From Nephromyces sp. MM_2019 (taxonomy: Eukaryota; Apicomplexa; Aconoidasida; Nephromycida): 64,000 nt of DNA. Within the stretch, counting starts at the first letter, position 1; each line of letters opens with the position of its first letter. The position numbers and the translations under genes are program-made. A model generated the notes under the pieces. That model ran no database searches. It was not told where the DNA came from and worked only from the letters and a program-made list of their open reading frames with translations. Location: assembly GCA_015657535.1 (NCBI GenBank), contig JADHZB010000706.1, positions 64,680 to 128,679 on the forward strand, read 5' to 3'. Positions 11,103 through 30,753 of the stretch are shown in pieces.

Positions 11103-14100
11103 TCACATTATGATTTTCGACCAGTCAGGGATGACAGCTGTCTCCAAAAACTTCTTTCGAGTAAGCTCCTGCAGCGCAATAGCTACACTATGCTTTTACA
11201 GAATAAAAAATCCTGCAGTTGAAATCCTAATGTACTTCAAAAATAAAAATCCCTAATATTTATTAAATGAGATTCACCGCTATAAAGAATTATAACATTA
11301 GAGTCAATCCATTGAGCATAATTAAACAAAATATACTACAAAAAGAAACAATTAGCAGTACATACAACACAAAATTGAGGCACCGATATTGCTTAAATAA
11401 CAATGAGAAGCACAAAATAATAGTTGAATTTTCCAACAACTGAACACACTTGTGTGCTGAGGTAGTAACAATGTATGTGCCATGTATTTCATCTAATAGA
11501 GGCAAACAAAACAAAAAAATTCTACGTTTTTCCGGCAAGAAAATAATAATAACAGGCTCAGGAATTGGAATTTTTTCAAAAAACAAAGAAAGCAGCTGAG
11601 AAGAGTTTATAAACTAGTTTTACCAAACTAACCTCTATGCCGTATAGCATTCCATAAATAGATGCTCCAGCCCATTGCAGGCACAAGGGCGGAATACAAG
11701 GATTGGCGAATGCAGCATTATTTATGTTTAGATTCTTCAACCCTTTACTAGATAAACAGGCGTTCCTACAACAAAAGGACGAAAATCTCGAAATATTGTA
11801 TCGTTTGAAAGTGCAGATTAAGTAAAGCAATCTATTTCAAATGAGTATAAGAGAATTCAAAAGGGGAAATATAGAACTAACAAGCCTTTGTGGAGCATTG
11901 CGCTACTAACATATGGACAAAAACGTGCTGCATTTTTATTAAACTGAGAATCTCTTGAAGATATTCTAAGCATTCAAAGTGTATAAAACTACCTTATTTC
12001 CCAAGCCAAACGAGGAAGTAAGCCCTGCAGCTCTGCAGTGCCTCCACATAAGACAATGTTCTGTAACAGCAGGTTCCGTAAGTCCACATTACAATCTTCA
12101 AGACACCTATGCAAACACAATTATACTAGGGTCTTCAAAGTTTCCAACTTTTAAGCTAACGTAAGTTATAGTAAAAAATTTAGCTGAAAAATTAGAATAG
12201 AAGTTTCAGCAAAATCTTGCTAATAACGGTCTTTTCTTAGAACCTCGTTATTCCAGCTTGAAGAGAGCATTCTGGATCTTTGTTTATTTCGCCATCTCCA
12301 AACAGTACTTCCGCGGCACCAGCTCTACAAGCAAAATTTTTTTTAACGCCTTATTAGGAAATCGGGAAAACACTAAAAACACGAGCTTTACTATAGGGCT
12401 TATAGAATCACTTTTGAGATAAAAACCATTTTCAGTTCCTTAAAAATTGTTATCAATCAGGGGGGGGGTACTCTAAGCAATATTTCAATTATGCTTTCTT
12501 TAGCATTACCTGGCACCCCTTGTTACTTTAATACTCTTGCGATTTTCCAGCAAATAAGAGTCTAGCTCGGCACATTCATCCTCCTTTACACCTGTTTCAT
12601 TACTAGTCTTCTTGGTTGATACAAAGCAAGCTCTAACTTTTATATCAACTAATTGCTCATCTGTAAGGTTCTCAACCTTCAAAGCGGAAAATCAGCACAA
12701 GAATCATTTTTTAATAGTGTTGATTGACCGTCCAAGATTAATTAGACATGAAGAAAAAAATTCCCATATTTTTAACACTGCTACAGTTGGGGATAAATCT
12801 GAGCATTCAGAGTTCAAAGCTGTAAAAAAAGCAGCTACATAAACAGACAATTTTAATGAAAAAAGAGACATTAAAACGAATAATGCAAAAAAAAATAAGG
12901 AATTTAATGTTTTTCTCATCATAAATACTAGAATCTAATCAGAAAGAGTGCCCTATTTGAGCTTGATAGCTACTTTAAGAGCGAGAGGAAAATAAAAATT
13001 CTAAGCGGTTAAGCACCGCCAATACACAGGCAGAGAGATTCAGCATCAAAAATCATCATTTCAACGGGAAATTAAACATACTAGTCTCAAGTCAGCCTCA
13101 TTAGATTGTGCTATTAGCAGCAGTCGTTTCATGTTTTCATCCACATCTTTACCGCCAACTTCCAAGACCTTTAAGTTATAGTAGAGAAGGCTACCATATA
13201 CGACAGGCACTATTCTGGTAGTGCGATACCTAAAAAAAATTTCCGCAACTCACAGAATACTTTTCAGACTAATAACCCTACAAGGTTTTGAACAAAAAGA
13301 CTCGCAATGTACATACAGCCGTAATTTTTTTAAAAAATGGAGCAACATAATAAATCAATATCACACAGCACGCGCTTTATATCCAAGAGTTTCATTGAAT
13401 GGCAAGACTAAATAAAGCATAAAATTACAAGTTTTTAATAACTGGATACCACGCAAGATCCTCATCAGCATATCAAATTTGATGCAATTAAAACACACAA
13501 ACTGACTAATTATTGGAATACAATCCTCATATTAATAACGATTTAATTAAATAAAATTGATGCGTGTTGACGATTTATATGCACCATTACGTGTGTAACG
13601 CTGTTTTTAATTCTTTTCATAGAACAATTCGAGCATGGGGTAAAACATTTATTCCAAAACATTGTCATATGAATCGATAAAAAATAGCCATAGTTCCAGA
13701 CCCTACCCGATATCAACTACTAAGCCAGTGTTAAGTCCACAAATATACAAGGGAGAAATCATCTCAGAAACGAAACATATTTTAGGTGCCTGAAAAAATG
13801 ATTTAGAACGGATTAGGCATTTCTATCCCTATAGAAACTCCAAAAAATTTGTTTTTATCCAATGATAAACACCATATTAGCAGGCAGTTATCTTTGGATT
13901 TATAAACTAATGTGCGCAGCCTCAAATTTGCTCAACAATATTTAGATTAAGCCCTTTGAATGGAATAGAAGTTAAAGTAAACAAAAAAGCAGGAAAACTA
14001 TGTAACACGGCATATAAACTCGTTATAGTTACTTTCTAATTAATGCAAAAAACATATTTATGCTTCTCAATTTAAAACAGAAACTTAGGTTTGCTGCCAA

Positions 14101-14457
14101 AAGGCAGATAAATATCTTCAAAAACCGGCAAAAGCAATGAAGTTGAAAAACCTCTAAATTATGAAAGAGGACTCGAGCAAGAGCGCCTTTAAAGGGAATA
14201 GTGGCGAAAATACTTTCGCAAATTATTATTTTTCTTTCTGCCGGATCAATCATCAATTTTTCAATAAAGATCTGGCGTAGTAACTGCGACAAAATATCAA
14301 GCCAGTCAGTTTCCAAAGTAGCGTGTTCAGTTTGATGCAACGAAAGAGTAGGCATTATGCAGCGTGGCATGTGCTCTCCGGCAACACCAACTTTAGTTAA
14401 GCAGCTACCAAGCGATATGATTACGGGAGGTGATTCAAACTTCGGTAAAGCCTCCAT
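11103..14457 (-). CDS. ACTR10: Actin-related protein of the dynactin pointed-end complex (Arp11/ACTR10)
   Basis: Arp11 caps the pointed end of the Arp1 filament in dynactin, the cofactor of cytoplasmic dynein. Eight minus-strand exons: 14457-14152, 13789-13707, 13229-13082, 12676-12510, 12324-12244, 12106-11993, 11765-11633 and 11168-11103. They join in frame to 365 residues (human about 417). Seen: an N-terminal actin fold motif GSCLTKVGVAGEHMPRCIMP; then IDPAERKIIICES, LNTGLVVDIGYRTTRIVPV, LVDIKVRACFVS, the nucleotide-site motif IVLCGGTAELQGLL, LQWAGASIYGML and a C-terminal VIPDWSK. All are collinear with human ACTR10, and the closing IPDW is shared with it. All introns are GT-AG and range from about 152 to 544 bases. 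The family assignment is firm. Which Arp it is rests on the similarity pattern, Arp11/ACTR10 being clearly best. Confidence 0.92.
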
Positions 14458-17400
14458 TTTTAACCCTGCAATAATTTTTGATCACTTGATACAAATTTTA
14501 TGAAAAGGTACTATACTTAACAAAGAAAAACGTGCCATCTTAACCACATCAAGACAGGTCAATATACAAATAAACTTTGCAACCTGCAAATTAATCCCGT
14601 ATATGCACTGCATGCATTGAGCATGCAATAAGGTGAAAATCGCATAGGAAAGCAGCATGGAAGATATAATTTAGAACTGATAAAAACTATGAACTAATTT
14701 AGCAACGAAATGAAACCCAAATGTTTCATCATCTAAATAGGTGCTGTATATGTTCATGATAGAAAAATCAATTGCAGCGAGGTATTAGACATTGATTAGG
14801 TGCTTACCGTGGTGTAGTGAGGAGCAAGACGAGGCAGCATACTTTTCAAACGCCAAGGCACCGTACTCCTATCAGATATGTGAAGATGATGAGTATGCAG
14901 TTTCATCCAAAATGAAATGCTTCAACGATAGAGCAGCCGTAATAAACAACTTCAAAATGCTGTATTATGCCACTTTACATGTTATAAGATTCTTTAGCGT
15001 CAAAGGGGAGCCGATGGTTTTATGTTGCCTAGTCCTCACAATTAAGGAGAAAATAAGGTTCCATGCAGCACAGTAGACATGAACATGGGGCAAGAAATTC
15101 AATTAGGTGGAAAAAGCAAGCGACGACTAAAGCCCTCAGTTACTAGCTTAGCATCGCAGGGTACTGATTACCACTCTAGGAAGGCGAGTAAACCGAGGGC
15201 ATAAAATGTAAACTTGAAAGGTACGAGGAACCTAGCAGTGTCTAAGGTGAAATAAGCAGGTAACGCTTTTTGGACCTTCGATCAAGCAAAAGAGAGGCTG
15301 CTCCATCAAATCATCCGGGATTATCCGTAATGTGAGCATGTATGCTGGCATATCGATACAAAAAAATAACTGATTCGGTGTACCTTATCCCGTTGGTTTT
15401 CCAAGTTAGATTATTTTCATTTGTTTACAAGCTGAAGGGTATCCGAGAGAGGAACCAAATAAAAGGCCTTTTTTTGTCTGCAAAAACTTCGCAAGATGTG
15501 CATTTCTACCTTTGTGTGCGTGAGGATGCTATTTGCGCGTGACCCCCTTGCATGGGCCTACAATTTTCTGCAATTACCCCCCATTGGTTGCCTCAGCTCA
15601 ATACTTTCAAGGTGGCTACGAAGTCACCGGGGTAGACTACTGAATTTTGCATAGAAAATTCATAATGAGTGAAGCATAGGGGCGAAAGCAAGAAATATTG
15701 AAATACGAACAGAAAGCTCTACGCATTTTACAAGAACTGACGTGATATTTAAAACCTCGGTGTGCAAGCTATACCGCCGCATTATAAGTGGCTTTATTCA
15801 CTTCATCGCTTAAGACCGTAGAAATTATACATTGAAAGGTGGAGTCTTCCTTACTTAGCCTGTATTGTAGAGCTGCGGGGACCTTTAAAAATCATAAGAT
15901 CCACCTACTACTCATGGATTGCAGTTTTTGCTTAGTCAGGAAGTAAAGGGTGCATTATAGATTAAATTGGGTCAAAGATTAATCCTTGGTGATGTATAGT
16001 ACACCTGCGCAATAAGACAAGAAAATCTATGGCTTATCGGCTGGGTTTTCATTAGGGTTTGCTATCTAATAGAAGGCTTGAGCTATTATCCAACGTCCTT
16101 AAGTAATTCCTGGAAGAAACGGAGAGGAAGGCACTTTTTTCACACCACAGTAGATTTTTTCTGCAAGTTGGGTAAATCGCTTTTACAGCTAAGTGGTGCC
16201 TTCAAAAAGTGCTGGAAATACACCGCCGTAAATCAGTCATCTCGCAATAGCAGAGCATTACACAAAAATCCTAGTGGCGCTGCTTTACTCTAGTAAGACA
16301 ACTAGATGAAAACTATTCTAACGTGTTCAGCTCTAACATCTTAATTTTTTGCTAAAGATTCAGAGTATGAGTGCATCACCAGGCATCTTTGATTGTAGCA
16401 GCATTTTTCTGGGTAAGTACCGTGATTACAGAGGGAAAAAAAAGTTGCAGGGGAGGGGTTAAATGAGTGGTGTCTCTAATCTACCCTGCTACAGACCGAA
16501 GCATTAATCTTCAATTTTATAGGGGCATTATAATGTCTATAGAAGCCATGCCTGAAGTGAGAGTAACAGCAAGAGTATAGTACGAATTTTAAGGACTATC
16601 AAGGTAAATCAGAAACTAGCAAAGTAGCTTCTGTTTACTACGACCCTCGTCTTATTTTTGCCTATGCCTCTCGAAGCACGACAGCACCATAATATACACA
16701 GATATGTAATTTTCGCTGATTCTTCATTAATAAAGTTATTTCAATTTTTAGAGGAACACTATTTAGCGCAGTAATGGCGATATATTGTATGCCCAACCTG
16801 CTGCAATATCAACCAGATGCGCATTTTATAGTCACATGTAAAGGGAGGAAATAGTAATCCTGACGCTGTGCCTATAGTAATATTTTATATTCCATTTCTT
16901 CAGGTGCATACTCAGGTTTACGTCACTTGTGCGTCGAAATCTTAGCGAGAAAAGATGAAGCAGCCCTTGCAACGATATTGTCAAAAATTAGTACGCTAGG
17001 CAGGCTTTTTGCTCGAACCTAATCTGAGAAGTTTCAGCCTTTAATTGCATCTCAATTTTCAATGTCAAAGAACTTGTTTTTTATGGGATAGCTTCTGGAT
17101 TAGTCCCATAATACCTTGATAAGTCGTTCAAATTAGGCTGCAACAAAAGAATTATTGCAGTTTTGCTGCAATAGGGAGTCTATTGCATAACAACTCCGCT
17201 AGCTCAGGACGTAAAAACATTATGTATCGCTGTTGATAAATTTTTTTTTCTGGGATTGTAACAATCTATGCACTGGCACTACCGGAGTTGACTACCCGCG
17301 AATTCGAGATTGCACTCGCTTCTTCCGGCCGATGCCGCTACATACACATGGCACTTTCAATATCCTCATTGTGGCATATTGCCTATGATGACTCTTAACC

Positions 17401-18214
17401 CTAGAACATAAACTCCTATATCAGTTGGGCGAGCTTCGCAACTACTAATAAAGCCAAAGGGAAGAATAACTCCCATTTCATTCTTCACATTAGTTGGCAG
17501 TGAGTCGTAACCGCTCAAATTATCAAAAATATAAAGTTCAACCCACAAAATTCGTATTATATGTTATAGCAGGGAGTATTTTGAAGTGGTAAAGTTAGCT
17601 AGATTAAACGAAAGGCTTGCAGGAATTATTAGGCGAAGTTTCCTATATTTAGCATTGCAAGGTTCGCCTTATCAATATGTTAGAACAAGGGAGTAAGCCC
17701 ACGCTCCTCCTGATTAATAAGTTAATCATCTTTAGCAGTAGCCGCAAGTTTTACTTAGTAGTACAGTACAGCTCTAACGAAGTTATTAGCGTACTATCAG
17801 ACTGAAAATCCAATTGGGCAAACTATTAAGTCAGCGACATCGCAGGTTGTTGCCCAAAGTTACTTCGCAGGCAAACAAGATAAACACACGGAAGGGATTG
17901 TTAGGATAGATCTATTCCAGAGCCTAAATCCCTATTTCTTATCGGGCGAACTGTATGCTGAGTGGTTATCACCAGTTCCTCTAGTACCCAGTTGACCACT
18001 AGTATTTTATTAAAACTATTTGTATGAAATGCTTTTATGACATTGCAAGCAAGCTAAGGCATAACATCGCTTCATTAACGAAACTACTTGGTTACCATGG
18101 TTACTCATGTTTTTTTTGCAACTAACAAAGATGCATACCTAAATCATAGATACTGTGTGTACGAGAAAAGCATTTAATCGCAACATCTGGAGGTATGCCG
18201 CTTCAGAGGGCGGG
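14458..18214. other. Intergenic, no recognised gene
   Basis: About 3.8 kb between the start of the Arp11 gene and the 3' end of the pontin gene. Several open frames of 60-95 codons occur (for example 14792-15076 plus and 17548-17366 minus), but none shows a recognisable domain or a convincing splice pattern. No RNA gene or repeat was recognised. Confidence 0.4.
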
Positions 18215-23955
<5,741 letters not shown>

Positions 23956-26900
23956 TTACTTTGGTTCGATAATTTCTTGTGCAAACTTTATTAATTTCCC
24001 AAATAAATCTCCGGTGATAAAATTATTATTCACCACATTAACCAAGTACCAGGAATCATGAATCTGTAAAAGGTAATAAGACGGAACGCATTTCCAAATA
24101 GAGATGAAAGGTATTATTCACTGAAAATAGTTTACTTACTTCTTTCAAAATTGTGTAACTTTCGGAATTCTCAGGATAAATAGCTGCCCATTCGCAAAGC
24201 CATAAATTGAAAGCTTCGTCCTTCCAAACTAAGAAAGACTCGGAATCTACTACCGTGGGTTGCTTGACCTCTTCACCTGTAAAAAATTTAACGACATTCA
24301 AAACTCATTGTAATTAAGTGTACTGACTTGCAAACCAGCAAAACCTTATTACACGCACTGTAGAGTTAACTGCTAAACACGCGATAACTGTATGACGAAA
24401 AAAGCAGGACACAAAGCGCCTGAAAGCTCCTAAATAACGTGACACACAAAACACACCTGGGAACACACCCCAGGTAAGGGCATTTGTGGAATTTGGAGAA
24501 TTTGTCCTGAAATTATTTGCATTATTAACTGCGGAGTAAGTGAGATCTTCTTCTTGCTTGATTTTTCCTTCCAATTGGGTGAAAACCCAAGGTGCACAAA
24601 AAAATTCAATATAGGCCTAAAAAAGAGAAAGAAGCCGTACTCTTATATTGTTAGTATAAAAAACAAGCACGTGTGGAATGTATAAAAATGTTTTAAGACT
24701 ACATAAATAGTCCTAACCTTCTGGTAGACATAACCTCCTTTAGGTCCCCACCCAAAGTAAGGATCAGTTGATAAGGCGCAATTGACTCTAGGCTGAGAAT
24801 TAATGGTTAAAAACCCATATAAATTTAATTTTAACAGTTGCTTCTGAATTATTAAAGTTTCATCCCCTGGTTTATCCGCACACCAAGCAAGTCTGGTAGT
24901 TACTGGATCATGCTTCAAATACTGGCAGAATACTCGCTTTACATCCTCTAGGCTTTCAATCGAGTTCCCCCACATTCTCCTCCGGTTGATGACAGACTGA
25001 AAAACACATCATGCGGGCGCGCTAATTAATTTAACATGAATTCTTTTAACTCAATGAAAATTATACAATCTTTTTATAGAATGTCAAAAATGACTATACA
25101 AAAGATGTTATGCACTGTTCTCTGACGGCCTACCCAATCCTCAGGGTCCATGCAAATAGACAGGAAAGGCTCTCCAAAAGCAGGTGAATCTGAGCCAAAC
25201 ATTCGAAGTATGTGAGTTACGTCCTTTGACACCGGTATCAGCTGATCTTGAGGAAAAACGACAGGCAAACCCGTGTGAATCTTCTACTTACCTTGAGCAC
25301 CCCATCTCCCATTTGGGAAATCGTCCCACTGCAAAGTTCTGTGTATATAAGACTTTGGCCTATTAGCCCAAAATATAGGCCTAACACTCTCCCCATCTCT
25401 CCCAGCCAATGTCCTCCAAGGAAGATCTCGGTTGCTCTCATGAGAATCAATCAAATGAAGCCCTTCAATAATTCTTACCACAGAAACTTCAAGATTAAGC
25501 GTGTAAAAGTGTAATCCTATTGCTCCATGGGCTAATAACTCTTTACACATCTGAAAAAAAACAATGTTTCGTAAAAGTATCCAGAAAAAACACAGGAACA
25601 CTCACAAGGGATAAAAAGTTTAAAAAAATTGAGTAAATTACCGATATAGCCTGCTCAACGCCATAATCCTTAACTTTTTGGTCGTCGTAAGATACCTCTC
25701 CAAGACTAGCCTACAAAAAAAAGATGCTTCATGTATGTTATGGAGTATAAAATTAGAGTAAGCTTAGGCGCACACTAATGAGCATCTTAAAAAAATTCGG
25801 TTAAGGTGCTTTGAACATGAAAATTACCATTATTTCCGGAGGTACTTTGGTTTTGCAGTAAGTCGTCATTTTCTTAAAGCCCGCAAAGGACTGTATGGGC
25901 ATTATACCTATAAAAAAAATACAGCAGCAATATCATGATTATGTCTTGCTTGAGAGGGGGCATAAAGTCTTTCAACAGCACCACGTAGTATATAGAAAAT
26001 ATACACTTTGATTCTCATATAATCCTTGATGGCAATTCGTTCAGCGGGGTAATTCATAACTAGAAAAAAAAGGTGAAACCTGGAATTATTGGAATGATAA
26101 TGCCAAGCTCCTTGGCTTTACGAATGAAATCAAGGTACAGAGGTAGATCAAAGAAGAGCTGAGTAATGATAAAATCCGCTCCTGCATCAACCTGAAATTG
26201 CAAACACAAAATTATGTGTTCAAACATTAATATACTATAAAACATTTATGATGAAACTTCAAACCTTCTCCTTCAAATATAAAAGATCTAAATCCCTGCT
26301 GCTGCACTCCAGGTGACCTTCTGGATAGGCGGCAACTCCAATGCAAAAGTAGTCCCCATGCAACTTCTGGAGAGTAATATAAAGCAGTCAAATTATATTT
26401 GCTGGTAAGAAGTTTCCCCTACAATATGGCAGTGCTACCCTACACTATGGTCTCTACCTTGATGTATTTTACAAGATCTATGGCATGCTGAAACTCATCA
26501 TCCGCTCCATTGTATGACTCTTGATTCATAGGAGGATCACCACGAAGCGCCAGAATATTACATATTCCATTTTCCTTGCACTGCAGACATAAAAATAACA
26601 AAAAATTCGACTGCATTATGGCAAAGATAGCACAGCAATTACAAGCTACACGTGATTTTTACTCCGTGCATAATTAAAAAAATAAGGAGGAAATAGGAAA
26701 CGATATAGTTTCATGAATCAACGAGCATTGAGTAAGATAACCAGCAGCTTGCATTATCTATACCGCAGGAAATTGTTATCAACGATAAAAAAACCATATA
26801 AATCCGCTCATGTCCTGCGAATACAGAAGCAACTTCGATCATTTGCAGTATAATTAGCCGGATATTTGCAAACAACTTGAAACTGACGTTTTCGCTAACT

Positions 26901-27204
26901 ATAACTAACTTACTTCAGCCAGCGCTTTATCAATTAATTCCTTCTTCATGTTTGTGCAAGTTAAATGCATCAGCGGCTCTAGTCCGTGGTATTTGATGCA
27001 ATTAATACAAATTTCTGTAGTCTTTGCAGCGGAAGCACCAGAGCCTCGCCAGGTAACATCGATCCAAAGTGGATTAAGAACAGCTAACCGATCAAATCTA
27101 TCATATAGATTCATCATTCCCATATGTGTCTTGGGAGGAAAAAACTCAAAAGAGAAGAACGCCTTACCATTATTGAGGTTATTCTTCCTCCAATCTTGAA
27201 TTTT
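23956..27204 (-). CDS. MTHFR: Methylenetetrahydrofolate reductase, eukaryotic two-domain type (5' end not found)
   Basis: This flavoenzyme reduces 5,10-methylene-THF to 5-methyl-THF for methionine synthesis. Twelve minus-strand exons: 27204-26914, 26580-26458, 26366-26265, 26191-26080, 25907-25828, 25710-25642, 25550-25292, 25189-25134, 24996-24718, 24616-24457, 24276-24140 and 24063-23956. They join in frame to 591 residues. Catalytic barrel: [10 protein letters not shown] (catalytic Glu), [55 protein letters not shown] and GLHFYTLN. The linker reads [16 protein letters not shown] then DDFPNGRWG. The SAM-binding regulatory half has [57 protein letters not shown] and a final WYLVNVVNN. So feedback inhibition by S-adenosylmethionine, as in animals and fungi, is expected (inference). 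The first listed exon follows an acceptor (TATGTAG) and has no ATG, so an initiating exon must lie further right. Introns are mostly 70-180 bases, with one of 333. Confidence 0.95.
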
Positions 27205-30200
27205 CTACATAAAAAAAATAGAATGCACCATTACATAAGAAGAAACATAACATGTTCACAACAAAACAAAGTGGCAACCAGAATTTTCCATATAGTAATC
27301 ATATAATATATTTTAAAAGCAGAATTTTCTTGATAATTGCAAAAAGTAAAAATAAAGAGCAGCCCAGGTCCTTATCCAAAGGTGCACAAAGCCGAGTAAT
27401 TGCAAAAAAAAGCTACGATTTCGCAAAGAAATATACGGAAGCCTGATATCAGCTGACAGCGAGATATTTGCCCCAAGCCTACAAAATTTCCTTTTCAAAC
27501 GGATTTTGTGCCCTTATATTTTCACTTATCCGATGTCACTGCAAGCGCCTTTCCAAGCTGAGCAACTTCAAACGAATAGTACCGCATCGCAACGATATTC
27601 TCATAAATTGATACATTTTTTGTATAAATTGGGACTTTGCCATAAAATAAGTTTCTACAGCATGGGCTCAAATAAAAGCAGGTAATCCGCTACATCCCAT
27701 GAAACAGAAGCAGAAACCATCATCGTTTATGCACATCAAGAATGCTGCACCTGCGATATCTTCATCTTGAAGCAGGGGTGGAAAGTGTTTTATTCTTCAA
27801 TTTTCTCTTGCTGTCATGAAGTTGGTACCTTTTATATATCAAGAAACACGCAGAATTATTCATTCAGCTGTAGTAGCGGCATAGACGTGGATTGACTTTG
27901 TAAATAGCAAGTTAAATTGAGAAAAACGTGGTAAGAAACGGAGAGCCTTTATATAGCCTTTAAGCTTTATTGCTAAAGCGATCCCGCGCCAGCGAAGCCT
28001 GAGCAAAATGGGTATAGGTGGATACGCGCGACGAACTGTGAATGAGCATCCTAGGAGGTAGCCTCCCATGTCGGCAGCATATTACAAGCCTGTGGAGAGT
28101 GTACGCGAGCGCTGAAATTAAAGGTGTGTAACCTGAAACTACTATGCGCAGGAGGCTATCACTTACGCTGAGATACAACAATTATCGAAAATATCACCAT
28201 AGGCAAGAATATCACAATTTCTGGAAGCATGCTATTCTGGTACTATTATAGTTATTAAAAAAATTCGCGGATAGTAGGGTAAAAATCGAAGGTCCTGAGC
28301 AGGCGGGCGATTCACGCTTCACAATCTGGGCATGGGAAACGATGATATCAGCACTTTGTGACACTAAAGTAAGCATCAGTGTCTGGTTAAATCGTGGGCA
28401 CCGCCGAGCGACTAAATTCAATGAGCTCTTGTGTTTTTTTTAGTATATCGGAAACTTAATACTCGTCTTAGGAAATGAATAGCTGCATATATTCAACTAT
28501 GTTATGTAAGAGAAGTTGCCTCCTTTAGCATCAGTTTTCATACATAAGAATTATCACATCAGCGTGTTCAAGTTGAAATTTAGCATACGCGGTTCCGCTA
28601 AGACCTTGCGATTCACACGGATAAATCAACTTAAGACGCAACGGATATTTCTTGCGCAACGCCGTTACTAAGAGCACGCAGGATAACTAAGATATCATTT
28701 CAACAGCACCTCTAGTAGAAGGAAATGAGCCGGAAATGATAATTTTCTCACTCGGCTTTCGGAGTGATGGGACTCTGACTGAAGCAGCACCATGACGTTT
28801 TTGTTTTACCATAATTTTACATTTACAGAACTACCGGGCCACAAGCGAAGAAGGCACCTGCACAAAAAATAAGTAAAGCACTGTAGCACCAACACACAAC
28901 CTCAGCGTCATATTGCCTCTGGAATCATGAAATCTCCTGGGTTCTCTGGTTTTATTACATGTCTGCAAAACTTTCCAGCTCTCTAAAAAGCTGCCTTAAT
29001 TTTTTCTCCAAGAGTCAATACGCGACACCTAAAATTGGGTTAATTTCCCTCACTCAAGTACAACCACTTACTACAATCTACAAGGACAGTTCCCCAAAAA
29101 CCATTAATATATCTTACATTTCTAGCAGCTGCAGTGTAACCTAGCTTTTGTGCTGCACCATGGCTGCAAAATGACTCTAAAAACTTTTTTTTTTGAGCCT
29201 TAAGCACTCAGCCTATACTACTGTTTTTCACAAATCCCTGCTCGATTTACTCTTGGTAAACAAGGATGGCAGCCCAGCATGATTCATCCTTAAGTTTATA
29301 GTACTTGTTACTATCCGCCCTCTCCGAATGATGTTTATACTGATATATTTCTCATTTTAACATTACCACAACCTCATCGTGGGTGCGGAGACATGCCTCA
29401 TTCTTGGGGGCACCAAAATGTCTTAGCTTTAGAGATAAGTACCATATTGCAGGAAAGAAAACCTGCCACATGGCCTGACAGTACATCTGACATTCTAACA
29501 ACTTCTCAACGAGTAGCATCTCATTCCTCAGTGCAATGGCATGCAGCAGCACCATTAAGCTCGTAAGAACATCAGAGTAATGCCACCAACAAATCCAAGG
29601 GAACCTAATTTTTGTCATGGCACCTAGCGTACCAAGGTTCTGCATATATTGAAAGCTAAGCATGGGGTACTCTACTTGTTGAAAATTGTTGGCGTTCATA
29701 AGTAAAGCAGTTTAAAAAACTTGCGCAGCTACTCTTCCTGAAGCAATTTCTCTTTATCAGGTGCTCTAGCGATACCGGACCGATAAATCTCAAATAGTTA
29801 GAAATACAGGCCTCAGTAACAATCAGAGATCGGAATACCTGCTACTATTCACAAACCGCAGGAAACGGTTTTATAAATCAATGATACCCTAAGGAGTACC
29901 ACACAAAGAGCAAGCTAGCAAAGTTATTCCGTGCCCCCGGTATCAGCCCTACACACTAGCAGCGAAACATGTACCATGAATATCACCGTTGTATCAGCCA
30001 TTAGGCTACTTAGATAAGTTGCAAGTATTTTTTTTGCTAATACAACCCCGTGGGCAGCTTCAATAAAGTGTTAAATAACTTCAGCCAACCAATTACAAAT
30101 TAACTTCTTCGTCCGGTATGTCTTTGCTTATCACGATTTAGTACTTCAATTTCAAAGGAGAAAAAATAGCGAATATCAAGCTAACGGCAAAAATAAGGAA

Positions 30201-30753
30201 GAAGGAACGTCGCGTAGAAGCATATAATTCAATCCGAAAATTGTCATGCTCAACTCTGTAAACAACACGAAATAGCTATACAGGCCCTCTATGAAGGTAA
30301 CCTAACAAACTAGCTACCTTAAGAACTCAGGCTCAAAAGAGCTTCACGTTATACAAGGGCTAAAGTTGTGATAAAATTTGAACAGCACTACAAATGAATA
30401 TTTTGTAAAACCATATTGGTGACATAAAGTGGTACACAGACAATTTAATTCAGGTTTCGACATCGCTACTCTCAGAATCGCGCCGCTGGCAAGTATCAAT
30501 GCAAGCCATTTTTACCCGACCTAATGTGAAACTTTAGCTTAATAAAGAAACCCGCCTAATGTCTTGACTCATGTTCCCACGCAGTAGTGCTAGCACAGCT
30601 GTAAATTATAGCATAAATTCCTCTTCAGCGACTTTCAGTTTCCTGCATTAGCATATACACTCTCATCCCGCTCCACGTGTTCATTGCAACTCATCCCGGG
30701 ATACAGAAATATACATTTTACTGTAGAAGAGATCGGGTCTGTGTGATCCAAGA
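27205..30753. other. Intergenic, probably holding the MTHFR 5' exon
   Basis: About 3.5 kb between the first recognised MTHFR exon and the 3' end of the H1-like gene. The missing MTHFR start exon should lie here on the minus strand, probably within the first few hundred bases, but no ATG exon with a good GT donor stands out. No repeat or RNA gene was recognised. Confidence 0.35.
29352..29699 (-). other. Unassigned ORF, 115 codons with ATG start
   Basis: An ATG-initiated open frame of 115 codons that resembles no family I recognise. It has several hydrophobic stretches and many Met and Trp residues but no clear motif. It may be a chance frame; its length is not exceptional for the window. Confidence 0.15.
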
